NCBI GenBank assembly: GCA_050250875.1
Contig: JBFWNV010000001.1
Coordinates: forward strand, 682,001 to 746,000
Length of the DNA stretch: 64,000 nucleotides
Reading direction: 5' to 3'
Source of the DNA: CAWAYR01 sp050250875
GTDB lineage: Bacteria > Acidobacteriota > Vicinamibacteria > Vicinamibacterales > UBA2999
This document shows positions 16,577 to 27,225 of the stretch, in pieces. Made by a program: the position numbers and the translations under genes. The notes under the pieces were generated by a model. The model was not told where the DNA came from. It was given only the letters and a program-made list of their open reading frames with translations, and ran no database searches. Positions within the stretch are counted from its first letter, which is position 1, and each line of letters opens with the position of its first letter.

Positions 16577-18610
16577 ATGAAATCCCTCTCCGTGGTTCGC
16601 GGCGCAGGCCGGACCAGCACGTTCCCCGGTCCTCGCCGTTTTGGGCTCTTCGCACTCCTCGTCGCCATCGGGCTGGGCGCGTTCGCTGACGACGCCTCGG
16701 CGCAGCGGCGATTCAAGCAGTGGCGGGCCGACGAGGCCAAGTTCGACACCCTGTTGCACGAGGTGAAGGCCGGCGACGACGACGACCTGCCGGTGATCAT
16801 CGAGTTCAACGACGACCGCGACGCCGACAACGTCGTGGCCGCCCACGGTCGCCGCAGCGAGCGCCGCCTCAGCGGCATGCGCGGCCGCTCGACGCGGATG
16901 TCGAAGCGGCTGCTGCGCCAGCTGGCGCGGCGCGCCGACGTCAAGCGCGTCCACTACGACCGGCCGGTCGAGGCGTTCCTCGGCCGCTCGTCGATCACGG
17001 TGGGCGCCAAGACCGTGCACTACCTGCTCGGCTACACCGGTGCCGGCGTCGGCGTGGCGGTGATCGACTCGGGGGTCACGCCGAACCACGACGATCTGCG
17101 CTACGCCGGCACGACCACGCAGCGCGTCACCAGGTTCGTCGACTTCGTCAACGGCTACACGAGCCGCTACGACGACTGGGGCCACGGCACGCACGTGGCC
17201 GGCATCATCGCCGGCAACGGCTACGACTCCTACGGCCACAAGGCCGGCATCGCCCCGGCAGCCACGCTGGTGGCGCTCAAGGCCCTCGACGGCGAGGGCA
17301 AGGGCCGCATCAGCTACATCATCCAGGCGCTCGACTGGGCGGTGGCCAACCGCGCCGCCTACAACATCCGCGTCATCAACATGTCGCTCGGCGCGGGCGT
17401 GTTCGAGAGCTACAACACCGACCCGCTCACGCTGGCCGCCAAGCGCGCGGTAGACGCCGGCATCGTCGTGGTCGCCGCCGCCGGCAACATCGGCCGCAAC
17501 GCCGCCGGCGACCCGCAGTACGGCGCCATCACCGCCCCGGCCAACGCGCCGTGGGTGCTCACCGTGGGCGCCTCGAACGCCAACGGCACCACCCGGCGCG
17601 GCGACGACACGGTGGCGCCGTTCAGCTCGCGCGGGCCGACGATGCACGACCTGGCGGTCAAGCCCGACCTGGTCGCGCCCGGCACCGGCGTGGTCTCGCT
17701 GGCCAGCCCCGGCAGCAAGATGTACGTGGAGAAGGCGCAGTACCTCGTCAGCGGCTCGCGCTACACCTACCACAAGCCGTATCTCACGCTGAGCGGCACC
17801 AGCATGGCCGCGCCGGTGGTCAGCGGCACCGTGGCGCTGATGCTGCAGGCCAACCCCAACCTGACGCCCAACCTCGTCAAGGCGATCCTGCAGTTCACCG
17901 CCGAGGTCAACGCCAACTACGACTTCCTCACCCAGGGCGCCGGTTTCCTGAACAGCCGCGGCGCGGTCACGCTGGCCAAGTACTTCAAGGACGCCAAGCC
18001 GGGCAGCCGCTATCCGCTGTCGCGGTCGTGGAGCCAGCACATCCTGTGGGGCAACCACCGCGTGCGCGGCGGCGTGATCACGCCCGGCGCCAACGCCTGG
18101 GGCACCAACATCGTGTGGGGTGAAGCGGCCTCGCTCGCCAAGAACATCGTCTGGGGCGAGAACTGCGCCGGCTCGTGCTTCGACGTGGCCTGGGGCAGGA
18201 ACATCGTCTGGGGCGAGAACATCGTGTGGGGCCTCGACGACAACATCGTCTGGGGGCTCGACGACAACATCGTGTGGGGGCTCGACGACAACATCGTGTG
18301 GGGCCTGAACATCGTGTGGGGCCTCGACGACAACATCGTCTGGGGGCTCGACGACAACATCGTGTGGGGCCTCGGCGCGCTGGGCTCGAACATCGTCTGG
18401 GGCCTGAACATCGTGTGGGGCCTCGACGACGACAACATCGTGTGGGGGCTCAGCACCGGGCCGGACGCCACGTGGGGCAGCTCGGGCACCGACGGCTACA
18501 TGTTCGGCGACGAAACGGCGGAGGTGCTCGCCTTCGATCCGCTGCTGTGGGATCTCGAGAACAACCCCGACGCGGTGACGACGGTCGGCTCGACGGGAGG
18601 GTCCTGGTAA
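16577..18610 (+). CDS. Secreted subtilisin-like (S8) protease with C-terminal NIVWG repeat tail
   Basis: 677 residues. Signal peptide at about 20-42 (FGLFALLVAIGLGAFADDASAQ), then a short inhibitor-like prodomain (about 55-130: VIIEFNDDRDADNVVAAHG). The peptidase S8 domain has a complete triad: D164 in AVIDSGV, H203 in GHGTHVAG and S409 in SGTSMAAP; the oxyanion Asn is in AAAGN near 304. After the catalytic domain, residues about 489-630 hold 13 exact NIVWG pentapeptides plus variants (ILWG, VAWG, ATWG), many spaced by LDD. The final about 45 residues are acidic. The tail function is unknown; a cell-surface anchor, autotransport or substrate-binding role is possible. The stop codon overlaps the start of the GNAT gene. 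Confidence 0.92.
   Translation: MKSLSVVRGAGRTSTFPGPRRFGLFALLVAIGLGAFADDASAQRRFKQWRADEAKFDTLLHEVKAGDDDDLPVIIEFNDDRDADNVVAAHGRRSERRLSGMRGRSTRMSKRLLRQLARRADVKRVHYDRPVEAFLGRSSITVGAKTVHYLLGYTGAGVGVAVIDSGVTPNHDDLRYAGTTTQRVTRFVDFVNGYTSRYDDWGHGTHVAGIIAGNGYDSYGHKAGIAPAATLVALKALDGEGKGRISYIIQALDWAVANRAAYNIRVINMSLGAGVFESYNTDPLTLAAKRAVDAGIVVVAAAGNIGRNAAGDPQYGAITAPANAPWVLTVGASNANGTTRRGDDTVAPFSSRGPTMHDLAVKPDLVAPGTGVVSLASPGSKMYVEKAQYLVSGSRYTYHKPYLTLSGTSMAAPVVSGTVALMLQANPNLTPNLVKAILQFTAEVNANYDFLTQGAGFLNSRGAVTLAKYFKDAKPGSRYPLSRSWSQHILWGNHRVRGGVITPGANAWGTNIVWGEAASLAKNIVWGENCAGSCFDVAWGRNIVWGENIVWGLDDNIVWGLDDNIVWGLDDNIVWGLNIVWGLDDNIVWGLDDNIVWGLGALGSNIVWGLNIVWGLDDDNIVWGLSTGPDATWGSSGTDGYMFGDETAEVLAFDPLLWDLENNPDAVTTVGSTGGSW
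18107..18448 (+). repeat. Coding tandem repeat: NIVWG(L/E)DD units
   Basis: Units of about 15-24 bases encode NIVWG followed by L or E and often DD. There are 13 exact NIVWG copies, unevenly spaced by LDD, GALGS and ENCAGSCFDVAWGR. The near-identical AACATCGT(G/C)TGGGG core suggests recent expansion by slippage or unequal recombination, so copy number may vary between strains. Confidence 0.9.
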
Positions 18611-19272
18611 TGGAGAGGATGCCCTACGTCGACGCCGTGCACGCCACGCTCCCGGCCATGGACTACCCGGCCGCGCACGAGACGACGACCACCGACTGGC
18701 GCCGGCAGCTGCCGGTGCTGGCGGCGGGCACGGTCACCCTGCGCGCCCTGCGCAACGACGACGCGCGGTCGCTGCACGCGCTGCTCACCACCGACGAAGT
18801 GGCGCGCTTCATCTCGCCGCCGCCGACCACGGTCGAGGGCTTCGAGCGCTTCATCGCCTGGGCCCACGCCGAACAGGCGGCCGGCCGCTACGCCTGCTTC
18901 GCGGTGGTGCCCGCCGGCACCGACACCGCGGTGGGCATCTTCCAGGTGCGCCAGCTCGACGCCGCGTTCGACACCGCGGAGTGGGGCTTCGTGCTCGGTT
19001 CGCCCTACTGGGGCACCGGGCTCTTCGCCGACGGCGCCCGCCTGGTCGTCGACTTCGCCATCGACACCATCGGCGTGCATCGCCTCGAGGCCCGGGCCGC
19101 GGTAGTCAACGGCCGCGGCAACGGCGCGCTCGCCAAGGTGGGGGCGGTGCGCGAGGCGGTGCTGCGCAAGTCGTTCGACCGGCACGGGCAGCACTACGAT
19201 CAGCACCTCTGGGCGATCCTGTCCGACGACTGGAAAGCCTCCCGCACCCTGCAGCGTCCGCAGGTGCACTGA
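18610..19272 (+). CDS. GNAT-family N-acetyltransferase (RimJ/RimL-like)
   Basis: 220 residues from the ATG that overlaps the protease stop (TAATG), implying translational coupling; MPYVD nine bases later is an alternative start. The GNAT core spans about 38-205: VTLRALRNDDARSLHALL, EWGFVLGSPYWGTGLFADGA (acetyl-CoA loop region) and IGVHRLEARAAVVNGRGNGALAKVG, the RimJ/RimL signature. The family transfers acetyl groups to N-terminal or side-chain amines. The substrate is unknown. Tight coupling to the NIVWG-tail protease may be incidental. A strong hairpin follows the stop. Confidence 0.88.
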   Translation: MERMPYVDAVHATLPAMDYPAAHETTTTDWRRQLPVLAAGTVTLRALRNDDARSLHALLTTDEVARFISPPPTTVEGFERFIAWAHAEQAAGRYACFAVVPAGTDTAVGIFQVRQLDAAFDTAEWGFVLGSPYWGTGLFADGARLVVDFAIDTIGVHRLEARAAVVNGRGNGALAKVGAVREAVLRKSFDRHGQHYDQHLWAILSDDWKASRTLQRPQVH

Positions 19273-19292
19273 AGCTCACCGGCCTCCTCCGG

Positions 19293-19338
19293 CGTACAGA
19301 ACGGCCGTGCTGCACCGGGCAGCACGGCCGTTTCTGCG
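19293..19338 (+). terminator. Strong hairpin after the GNAT gene
   Basis: AACGGCCGTGCTGC and GCAGCACGGCCGTT form a perfect 14-pair stem with a loop of about five bases. Outer bases (CAGA / TTTCTG) extend it with one bulge. Only a short T run follows. It is a likely transcription terminator separating the protease-GNAT pair from the DUF5916 genes. Confidence 0.7.
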
Positions 19339-19433
19339 TACGGCGCATGGTGTCCATGACCGCCACGGGCCGGCGATGACAACTCGTTACGCGGGACGGC
19401 CGAGCCGGTATGCTCAAATAAAGGCTTCTCAGC

Positions 19434-21770
19434 GTGCATCACGTGCCCGCGTTGCGCTGTTCCCGATTCGTCTGGGTCTGCTTCGCGGTGCTCGCTGCGC
19501 TCGCGGCGGTGCCCGTCCACGCGCAGCCGGTCGTCGAGCGGGCGGCGGGTGCCGGCAGCGCCGCCGCCGCGGTGACGATGACCCGCGACGAGAACGGCCT
19601 CGCCACCGTGCGGGCCACCCGCCTGAGCGGCGAGTTCGCCCTCGACGGCCGGCTCACCGAGGCCGACTACACCACCGTGCTCCCCTACACCGGATTCCTC
19701 CAACAGGAGCCGGAGGAAGGCGAGCCGGCCACCGAGGCCACCGAGGTGTGGCTGTTCTACGACGACAAGAACATCTACATCGGGGCGAGGCTCCACGAAA
19801 GCGAGCCGGACCGGCGGGTCGCCAGCGAGATGCGGCGCGATTCGTTCAACTCGTTCAACAACGACCATCTCGCCGTCATCTTCGACACCTTCAACGACGG
19901 CCGCAACGGCTTCGGCTTCGCCGCCAACCGCCTGGGCGGGATGTTCGACTGGACCGCCACCAACGAGCAGCCGAGCCCCAACTGGAACGGCCTGTGGTGG
20001 TCGCAGGCCGCCGACTTCGAGGGCGGCTGGACCATCGAGATGCGGATCCCGTTCCGATCGATCCGTTTCAAGGAAGGCAGCACGACCTGGGGCGTCAACT
20101 TCCGCCGGATGGTGCGCTGGAAGAACGAGATCTCCTACCTGAACGTCGTCCCCCGGTCGTGGGGTCGCCGCGGGCTCAACAAGCTGTCGAGCGAAGCCAC
20201 GCTGACCGGCCTCGAAACCCCACAGCGCCGTCCCAACATCGACATCAAGCCGTACGTGCTCGGCTCGGTGCTCACCAACCGGGTGGCCACGCCGGCGTTC
20301 AGCAATCGCGGCGACGCCAACTTCGGCGGCGACGCCAAATGGGGCATCACCCAGCAGCTGGTCGCCGACTTCACCTACAACACCGATTTCGCCCAGGTCG
20401 AGGACGACGAAGCCCAGGTCAACCTGACCCGCTTCTCGCTCTTCTTCCCCGAGAAGCGCGACTTCTTCCTGGAGGGCCAGGACAGCTTCGCCTTCGGCGG
20501 CGTCGGCGGGGGCGGCGGCGGCGGCGGGGGGGGCGGCGGCGGCGGCGGGGGGGGCGGCGGCAACAACGGCGGCGGCTCGCAGCCCGAGAACCTGACGCCG
20601 ATTCTCTTCTACAGCCGGCGCATCGGCTTGTCGGCGAACGGCGCCGTGCCGATCATCGGCGGCGCCCGGCTGCTCGGCCGGACCGGCGCGTGGCAGATCG
20701 GCGCCCTGTCGATGCAGACCGACGACGTGGCCAGCTTCGCCTCGCCGTCGACCAACTTCTCGGTGCTGCGCGTCAACCGCGACGTGCTCAGCCGCAGCCG
20801 CGTCGGCCTCATCGCCACCAGCCGCGCGCCCACCGGCAGCACGCAGGCCAACAGCTTCACCGGCGGCGTGGACGCACAGTTCAATCCCACCGCCGACCTG
20901 CGCATCGACAGCTACTGGGCGCGCACGCAGACCGACGGCGCCGACGGCGACCAGTCGAGCTATCGCGGCCGCTTCGACTGGAACGCTGACCGCTATGCGC
21001 TGAACGTCGAGCACCTCTACGTCGGCGACGACTTCACGCCCGAGGTCGGGTTCATGCGGCGGACGGCGTTTCGCCGGTCGTACGGCATGGCGCGGTTCAG
21101 CCCGCGGCCGCGCGCGCTGTGGAACGTCCGCAAGCTCTACTACCAGGCCAGCGCCGACTACATCACTGGCGCCAGCGGTGGGGTGCAGACACAGGAGTAC
21201 CAGGGCCAGTTCAACGTCGAGTTCAGCAACGGCGACTTCTTCAACGCCGAGGTGACCCGCGCCTTCGAGCAGATCGTGACGCCGTTCGACATCGCCCGCG
21301 GCGTCAGCGTGCCGGCAGGCGAGTACTGGTTCACGCAGAACAAGATCGGCTACCAGATGGGCCTGCAGCGACGGATCAGCGGCAGCGTCGTCGTTGGTCG
21401 CAGCAGCTTCTACGGCGGCACGCTCGCCGAGGCCACGTGGCGAGGCCGGGTCGAGTTCACGCCACAGTTCTACGCCGAGCCGACGCTGTCGTGGAATCGG
21501 GTGAACGCCCCCTACGGCAGCGGCAACGCCAATCTCGTCAGCACGCGATTCACCTACACGGTCACGCCGCGGATGTTCGTCGCCGCGCTGGTCCAGTACC
21601 AGTCGCTCGCCGCGGCCACCTCAGCCAACCTGCGCTTCCGCTGGGAGTACCAGCCGGGCAGCGAACTGTTCGTCGTCTACAGCGACGGCCGCACCACCAC
21701 CGGCCCGGGCTTCCCGGTGCTGCAGAGCCGCTCGGTCGTGGTGAAGGTCACGAAGCTCTTCCGCTGGTAA
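19434..21770 (+). CDS. CBM9-like / DUF5916 outer-membrane beta-barrel protein (copy 1)
   Basis: 778 residues from GTG 19434, with AAAGG about 12 bases upstream; a second GTG lies nine bases on. Signal peptide ends near VPVHAQ. Residues about 55-240 are a carbohydrate-binding family 9-like beta-sandwich (EFALDGRLTEADY, TEVWLFYDDKNIYIGARL). The rest is the DUF5916 domain, including FFPEKRDFFLEGQ and a long beta-strand-rich region ending in VVKVTKLFRW, with a terminal aromatic as in outer-membrane barrels. A glycine tract of about 24 residues (about 356-385) lies in a predicted loop. Function unknown; the family is thought to bind or import oligomeric substrates. A paralog lies 219 bases downstream. 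Confidence 0.85.
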   Translation: MHHVPALRCSRFVWVCFAVLAALAAVPVHAQPVVERAAGAGSAAAAVTMTRDENGLATVRATRLSGEFALDGRLTEADYTTVLPYTGFLQQEPEEGEPATEATEVWLFYDDKNIYIGARLHESEPDRRVASEMRRDSFNSFNNDHLAVIFDTFNDGRNGFGFAANRLGGMFDWTATNEQPSPNWNGLWWSQAADFEGGWTIEMRIPFRSIRFKEGSTTWGVNFRRMVRWKNEISYLNVVPRSWGRRGLNKLSSEATLTGLETPQRRPNIDIKPYVLGSVLTNRVATPAFSNRGDANFGGDAKWGITQQLVADFTYNTDFAQVEDDEAQVNLTRFSLFFPEKRDFFLEGQDSFAFGGVGGGGGGGGGGGGGGGGGGGNNGGGSQPENLTPILFYSRRIGLSANGAVPIIGGARLLGRTGAWQIGALSMQTDDVASFASPSTNFSVLRVNRDVLSRSRVGLIATSRAPTGSTQANSFTGGVDAQFNPTADLRIDSYWARTQTDGADGDQSSYRGRFDWNADRYALNVEHLYVGDDFTPEVGFMRRTAFRRSYGMARFSPRPRALWNVRKLYYQASADYITGASGGVQTQEYQGQFNVEFSNGDFFNAEVTRAFEQIVTPFDIARGVSVPAGEYWFTQNKIGYQMGLQRRISGSVVVGRSSFYGGTLAEATWRGRVEFTPQFYAEPTLSWNRVNAPYGSGNANLVSTRFTYTVTPRMFVAALVQYQSLAAATSANLRFRWEYQPGSELFVVYSDGRTTTGPGFPVLQSRSVVVKVTKLFRW
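20495..20576 (+). repeat. Poly-glycine tract with two G8 homopolymers
   Basis: The tract is almost only GGC/GGG codons. It contains two runs of eight G (20526-20533 and 20547-20554) among GGC triplets. Length change would be in frame if whole triplets slip, or would switch the gene off if single G bases slip. Confidence 0.85.
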
Positions 21771-21781
21771 AAAGCTGGTAA

Positions 21782-21858
21782 AACCTGGCGGGCCCGAGCC
21801 TCATCGAACCGCCAACGTGCGATCGTAGCGCCAGGGTTCGGCTCCGCCCCGCCAGGTT
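21782..21858. terminator. Long imperfect hairpin between the two DUF5916 genes
   Basis: AACCTGGCGGG (21782-21792) pairs with CCCGCCAGGTT (21848-21858). Inner segments GAGCC/GGCTC and GAACC/GGTTC continue the stem with a TCATC bulge, leaving a loop of about 25 bases. The structure probably ends the first DUF5916 transcript. It could also be a folded RNA element. Confidence 0.5.
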
Positions 21859-21989
21859 CAGCATCGTTTGGCAGACGCCTCGAATGGTGCGCCCAGAACT
21901 TACTCATGTGCAGCGACTCTGGCCATTCGAGACGTCTGGGCTGCGCCGGCGGCCGCCACCGCGTGCGTTCCCGTAATCGAAGGCTGCGC

Positions 21990-24287
21990 ATGCCGCGCGC
22001 CTTCCTGCCGACGCTCCTCCTGCTCGCCGTGGCGAGCGAGCTGTCGGCGCAGGGCCGCCAGCCGGCGGAGGCCACCGGCGATCCCGTGCTGCCGGCCTTC
22101 GCCGGCCCCGCCGCGCCGCTGGCGCCCGAGGTGTTCGCCCAGGACGAGGCCGGGCGCATCACCTTGCGCGCCACCCGTCTGGCCGCGCCGCTGACGCTCG
22201 ACGGCGCCCTCGACGAAGCGGCCTACCGCGAGGTGAAGCCGATCTCGCACTTCATCCAGATGGAGCCGCGCCAGGGCCAGCCCGCCACCGAGCGCACCGA
22301 GGCCTGGCTGTTCTTCGACGACCGCAACTTCTACGTTGCGGTGCGGTCGTACGACAGCGCGCCGGAGCGGCTGGTCGCCAACGAGATGCGGCGCGACAGC
22401 TTCAACGTCTTCCAGAACGACAACCTCACTGTCTCGATCGACTCGCTCTACACCCGGCGCAGCGGCTACTTCTTCCAGACCAACGCGCTGGGGGCGCTGC
22501 GCGACCAGGAGGTGTTCGACGAACGCAGCAACAACAACGACTGGAACACGGTCTGGTACACGCGCTCGCAGATCCTCGCCGACGGCTGGACCACCGAGAT
22601 CGCCATCCCGTTCAAGTCGCTGCGCTTCCGCGCCGCCGGCCCGCAGGTGTGGGGCTTCAACCTGCGCCGTGTCGTCCGCTGGAAGAACGAGCAGCACTCG
22701 ATCGCGCCGATCCCCGCCTCGGCCGGCAACCGGGCGATGTACCGCTTCGACATCTTCGCCACCCTGGTCGGCGTCGAGACCCCGTCGCAGGCCCGCAACC
22801 TCGAGGTGAAGCCGTACACGATCGGCGCGATCACCACCAACAAGGCGGCGCGGCCGCCGTTCTCGAACGACCCGTCGGGCAACCTCGGCGGCGACGTCAA
22901 ATACGGCGTCACCAAGAGCCTGATGGCCGACCTGACCGTGCGCACCGACTTCGCCCAGGTCGAGGAGGATCAGCAGCAGGTCAACCTGACGCGCTTCAGC
23001 CTGTTCTTCCCCGAGCGGCGCGACTTCTTCCTCGAGGGCCAGGGGCTGTTCAACTTCGGCGCCGGACAGCGCGGCGGCGACGGCGGCGGCGGCCCCAGCC
23101 TGACCCCGGTGGTGTTCTACAGCCGCCGCATCGGCTTGAGCAGCACCGGACAGAGTCTGCCGATCGAGGCCGGCGGGCGCCTCAGCGGCCGCATCGGCCG
23201 CTACAGCGTCGGCCTGCTCAACATCCAGACCGACGACTCCCGGATCGCCAGCACTCCGGCCACCAACTTCTCGGTGGTGCGGCTGCGCCGCGACGTGCTG
23301 CGGCGCAGCAACGTCGGCCTGATCGCCACGCACCGTCGGCCCGGCGACGGCACCGCCAACTCGGTGGTCGGCGTCGACGCCAACCTGGCGTTCTTCCAGA
23401 ACGTCATCGCCCAGGGGTTCTGGACGATGTCCGACAGCGGCGGCGCCGGCCAGTCGGTGGCCGATCGCAGCAGCTACCGCGGCGAGTTCGAGTACAACGG
23501 CGATCGCTACGGCGCCCGGGTCGAACACCTGACGGTGGGCCGGCACTACGACCCGCAGATCGGCTTCCTGCGCCGCGAGGCGTTCAGCCGCCACTACGGC
23601 ACGCTGCGCTTCAGCCCGCGGCCCGCGAACGCCACCCGCATCCGCAAGCACTACTACGAGGCCGAGTTCGACTACATCAGCGGCTCTGACGGCGTGCTGG
23701 AAACGCAGGAGGCGCGCGCCAACTACCGTCTCGAGCTGCAGAACAACGACCAGTTCCGCCTGGAGTACGGCCGCATCTACGAGCTGCTGCGCCAGCCCTT
23801 CCCGGTGGTGCCCGGCCGGGTGATTCCCGCCGGCGGCTACCGCTTCGCCGACCTGCGCAGCGAGTACCAGTTCGGGCCGCAGCGCCGGCTGTCGGGCACC
23901 ATCGCGCTGGCCCACGGCGGGTTCTACGAGGGCACCAAGTCCGAAGCCGGGTACCGCGGGCTGGTGGTGGTGTCGCCGCGGCTCACGCTCGAACCCGGCA
24001 TCACGATCAACTGGCTCGACCTGCCGGCGGGCCGGGCGACGACCAAGCTCGTCACCAACCGCACCAACCTCACGCTGTCGCCGCGGATGGCCCTGGCCGT
24101 CAACGTCCAGTACAACTCGACCAGCAACAGCGTGATCTCGAGCATCCGCTACCGGTGGGAGTACCGCGCCGGCAGCGACCTGTTCGTGGTCTACAGCGAC
24201 GGCCGCGACACCACCGGCCGGCGCGGCTTCCCCGATCTGGTCAACCGCACCTTCGTCGTCAAGGCCACGCGCCTGTGGCGCTTCTGA
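21990..24287 (+). CDS. CBM9-like / DUF5916 outer-membrane beta-barrel protein (copy 2)
   Basis: 765 residues from ATG 21990 (MPRAFLPTLLLLAVASELSA), preceded by GAAGG; an in-frame start 84 bases upstream would put a charged stretch before the signal peptide and is less likely. Same architecture as copy 1: signal peptide, CBM9-like sandwich (LTLDGALDEAAYREV, TEAWLFFDDRNFYVAV), then DUF5916 with FFPERRDFFLEGQ and a barrel ending VVKATRLWRF. The region matching the poly-glycine tract of copy 1 is short here (GGDGGGGP). The two genes are a diverged tandem duplication. An outer-membrane location is likely; substrate unknown. Confidence 0.85.
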   Translation: MPRAFLPTLLLLAVASELSAQGRQPAEATGDPVLPAFAGPAAPLAPEVFAQDEAGRITLRATRLAAPLTLDGALDEAAYREVKPISHFIQMEPRQGQPATERTEAWLFFDDRNFYVAVRSYDSAPERLVANEMRRDSFNVFQNDNLTVSIDSLYTRRSGYFFQTNALGALRDQEVFDERSNNNDWNTVWYTRSQILADGWTTEIAIPFKSLRFRAAGPQVWGFNLRRVVRWKNEQHSIAPIPASAGNRAMYRFDIFATLVGVETPSQARNLEVKPYTIGAITTNKAARPPFSNDPSGNLGGDVKYGVTKSLMADLTVRTDFAQVEEDQQQVNLTRFSLFFPERRDFFLEGQGLFNFGAGQRGGDGGGGPSLTPVVFYSRRIGLSSTGQSLPIEAGGRLSGRIGRYSVGLLNIQTDDSRIASTPATNFSVVRLRRDVLRRSNVGLIATHRRPGDGTANSVVGVDANLAFFQNVIAQGFWTMSDSGGAGQSVADRSSYRGEFEYNGDRYGARVEHLTVGRHYDPQIGFLRREAFSRHYGTLRFSPRPANATRIRKHYYEAEFDYISGSDGVLETQEARANYRLELQNNDQFRLEYGRIYELLRQPFPVVPGRVIPAGGYRFADLRSEYQFGPQRRLSGTIALAHGGFYEGTKSEAGYRGLVVVSPRLTLEPGITINWLDLPAGRATTKLVTNRTNLTLSPRMALAVNVQYNSTSNSVISSIRYRWEYRAGSDLFVVYSDGRDTTGRRGFPDLVNRTFVVKATRLWRF

Positions 24288-24295
24288 CCGCGCCG

Positions 24296-24315
24296 GGCAG
24301 AGCCTCGGCTCTGCC
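24296..24315. terminator. Bidirectional terminator hairpin between convergent genes
   Basis: GGCAGAGCC and GGCTCTGCC form a perfect nine-pair stem around TC. It lies between the stops of the second DUF5916 gene (plus) and the Dps gene (minus), so it can serve both. Confidence 0.65.
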
Positions 24316-24321
24316 GAACCG

Positions 24322-24765
24322 CTACTCGAGGTGCGTGCGCAGCATCCACGCGTTCTTCTGGTGCACGTCGAGGCGCCGGGTCGCCAGGTCGGCCGACGCC
24401 TGATCCTTGGCCTTCTCGGCCGCCGCGAACAGCTTCTCGGCGGCGGCGACCACCGCGGCCTGATCGGCGACCAGCGCCTTGATCATCTCCCTGGCGCTCG
24501 GGTGTCCGGTGGCCTCCTTCACGGCGCTCTTCGTCTTGAACTCGGCGAAGCTGCCGGGGGCGAAGGCACCGAGGGCACGGATCCGTTCGGCGATCTCGTC
24601 CACCGCCAGCGCCAGCTCGCTGTACTGGGTCATGAACAGCGTGTGGAGCGTGGTGAACATCGGGCCGGTGACGTTCCAGTGGAAGTTCTGGGTCTTGAGG
24701 TAGAGCGTGTAGCTGTTCGACAGCAGCTCTGCCAGGGCATCGACGACGGGATTCGTTTTGGCCAA
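24322..24765 (-). CDS. dps: Dps/ferritin-like DNA-protection protein
   Basis: 147 residues with a TTG start at 24765, supported by GGAAGG 9-14 bases upstream; no in-frame ATG gives the complete N-terminus. The ferroxidase ligands of Dps are present: H in TQNFHWNVTGP, then LHTLFMTQYSELALAVDEIAERIR with the H-D-E spacing. The family forms 12-mer shells that oxidise Fe(II) with peroxide and store iron. The start is 20 bases after the pruA stop on the same strand, so the two are probably one transcript, an uncommon pairing. It ends at a bidirectional hairpin. Confidence 0.9.
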   Translation of the reverse strand: MAKTNPVVDALAELLSNSYTLYLKTQNFHWNVTGPMFTTLHTLFMTQYSELALAVDEIAERIRALGAFAPGSFAEFKTKSAVKEATGHPSAREMIKALVADQAAVVAAAEKLFAAAEKAKDQASADLATRRLDVHQKNAWMLRTHLE

Positions 24766-24785
24766 GGGGTCACGTCCTTCCGGGG

Positions 24786-26420
<1,635 letters not shown>

Positions 26421-26455
26421 CTGCGTCACACCTCGAAGGATCGGACAACCGTAAG

Positions 26456-26461
26456 ATTGTA
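26456..26461 (-). promoter_or_regulatory. Possible -10 element for pruA
   Basis: TACAAT on the minus strand lies in the 50-base gap shared with the ABC transporter gene. Transcription would begin about 30 bases before the pruA ATG. No good -35 hexamer is visible upstream, so the call is weak. Confidence 0.25.
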
Positions 26462-26470
26462 GTCCTGACG

Positions 26471-27214
26471 ATGCCGGACCCAGGACGCGGCCTCGAAGCC
26501 CGCAGGCTCGGCAAGCGCTTCGGCGAGATCGCGGCCGTGCACGACGTGTCGATCGAGGTCCGCCCGGGCGAGATCGTCGGCTTGCTGGGGCCGAACGGTG
26601 CCGGCAAAACCACCACCCTGCGGATGCTCGCCGGCATCCTGTCGCCCGACCGCGGCGAGGTGCTGGTGGACGGGCTCGACCTGCACGCCGACCCGATTGC
26701 CGCCAAGCGGCGGATCGGGTTCCTGTCGGGCGACACGCAGCTCTACCAGCGGCTGACGCCGCGCGAGGTGCTGACCTACTTCGGCCGCCTCTACCAGCTC
26801 GATAAGGCGGTGATCGCCGCACGCAGCGCCGCGCTGGTCGCCGAGCTCGACATGGCCGGCTTCGCCGATCGCCCGTGCGGCACGCTGTCGTCGGGCCAGA
26901 AGCAGCGGGCCAACGTGGCGCGGGCGTTCCTGCACGACCCGCCGCTGCTCATCCTCGACGAGCCGACCAACGCCCTCGACGTGGTGAGCGGCCAGTTCAT
27001 CGTCCGCGCCATCCGCCAGGCCCGCGACGCCGGCCGGGCGGTGCTGTTCTCGACGCACATCATGGGCGAGGCCGAGTACCTCTGCGACCGCATCGTGCTG
27101 ATCCACCAGGGCCGGGTCGTCGACGCCGGATCGCTGCGCGACCTGCTGGCGCGCTCGGGCTGCGCCAATCTCACCGACGCCTTCCTGCACTACGCCGGCG
27201 CGACGCCGGCCTGA
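26471..27214 (+). CDS. ABC transporter ATP-binding protein (NatA-like)
   Basis: 247 residues. Walker A is GPNGAGKT, the Q-loop region GDTQLYQRLTPREV, the ABC signature LSSGQKQR, Walker B LLILDEPTNALD, and the switch histidine is in STHIM. The sequence is closest in style to NatA, the ATPase of the Na+ extruder, and to other ABC-2 exporters. It energises the membrane protein encoded 11 bases downstream. The substrate could be Na+ or another small solute; sequence alone does not decide. Confidence 0.92.
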   Translation: MPDPGRGLEARRLGKRFGEIAAVHDVSIEVRPGEIVGLLGPNGAGKTTTLRMLAGILSPDRGEVLVDGLDLHADPIAAKRRIGFLSGDTQLYQRLTPREVLTYFGRLYQLDKAVIAARSAALVAELDMAGFADRPCGTLSSGQKQRANVARAFLHDPPLLILDEPTNALDVVSGQFIVRAIRQARDAGRAVLFSTHIMGEAEYLCDRIVLIHQGRVVDAGSLRDLLARSGCANLTDAFLHYAGATPA

Positions 27215-27225
27215 CGCGCGATCCC

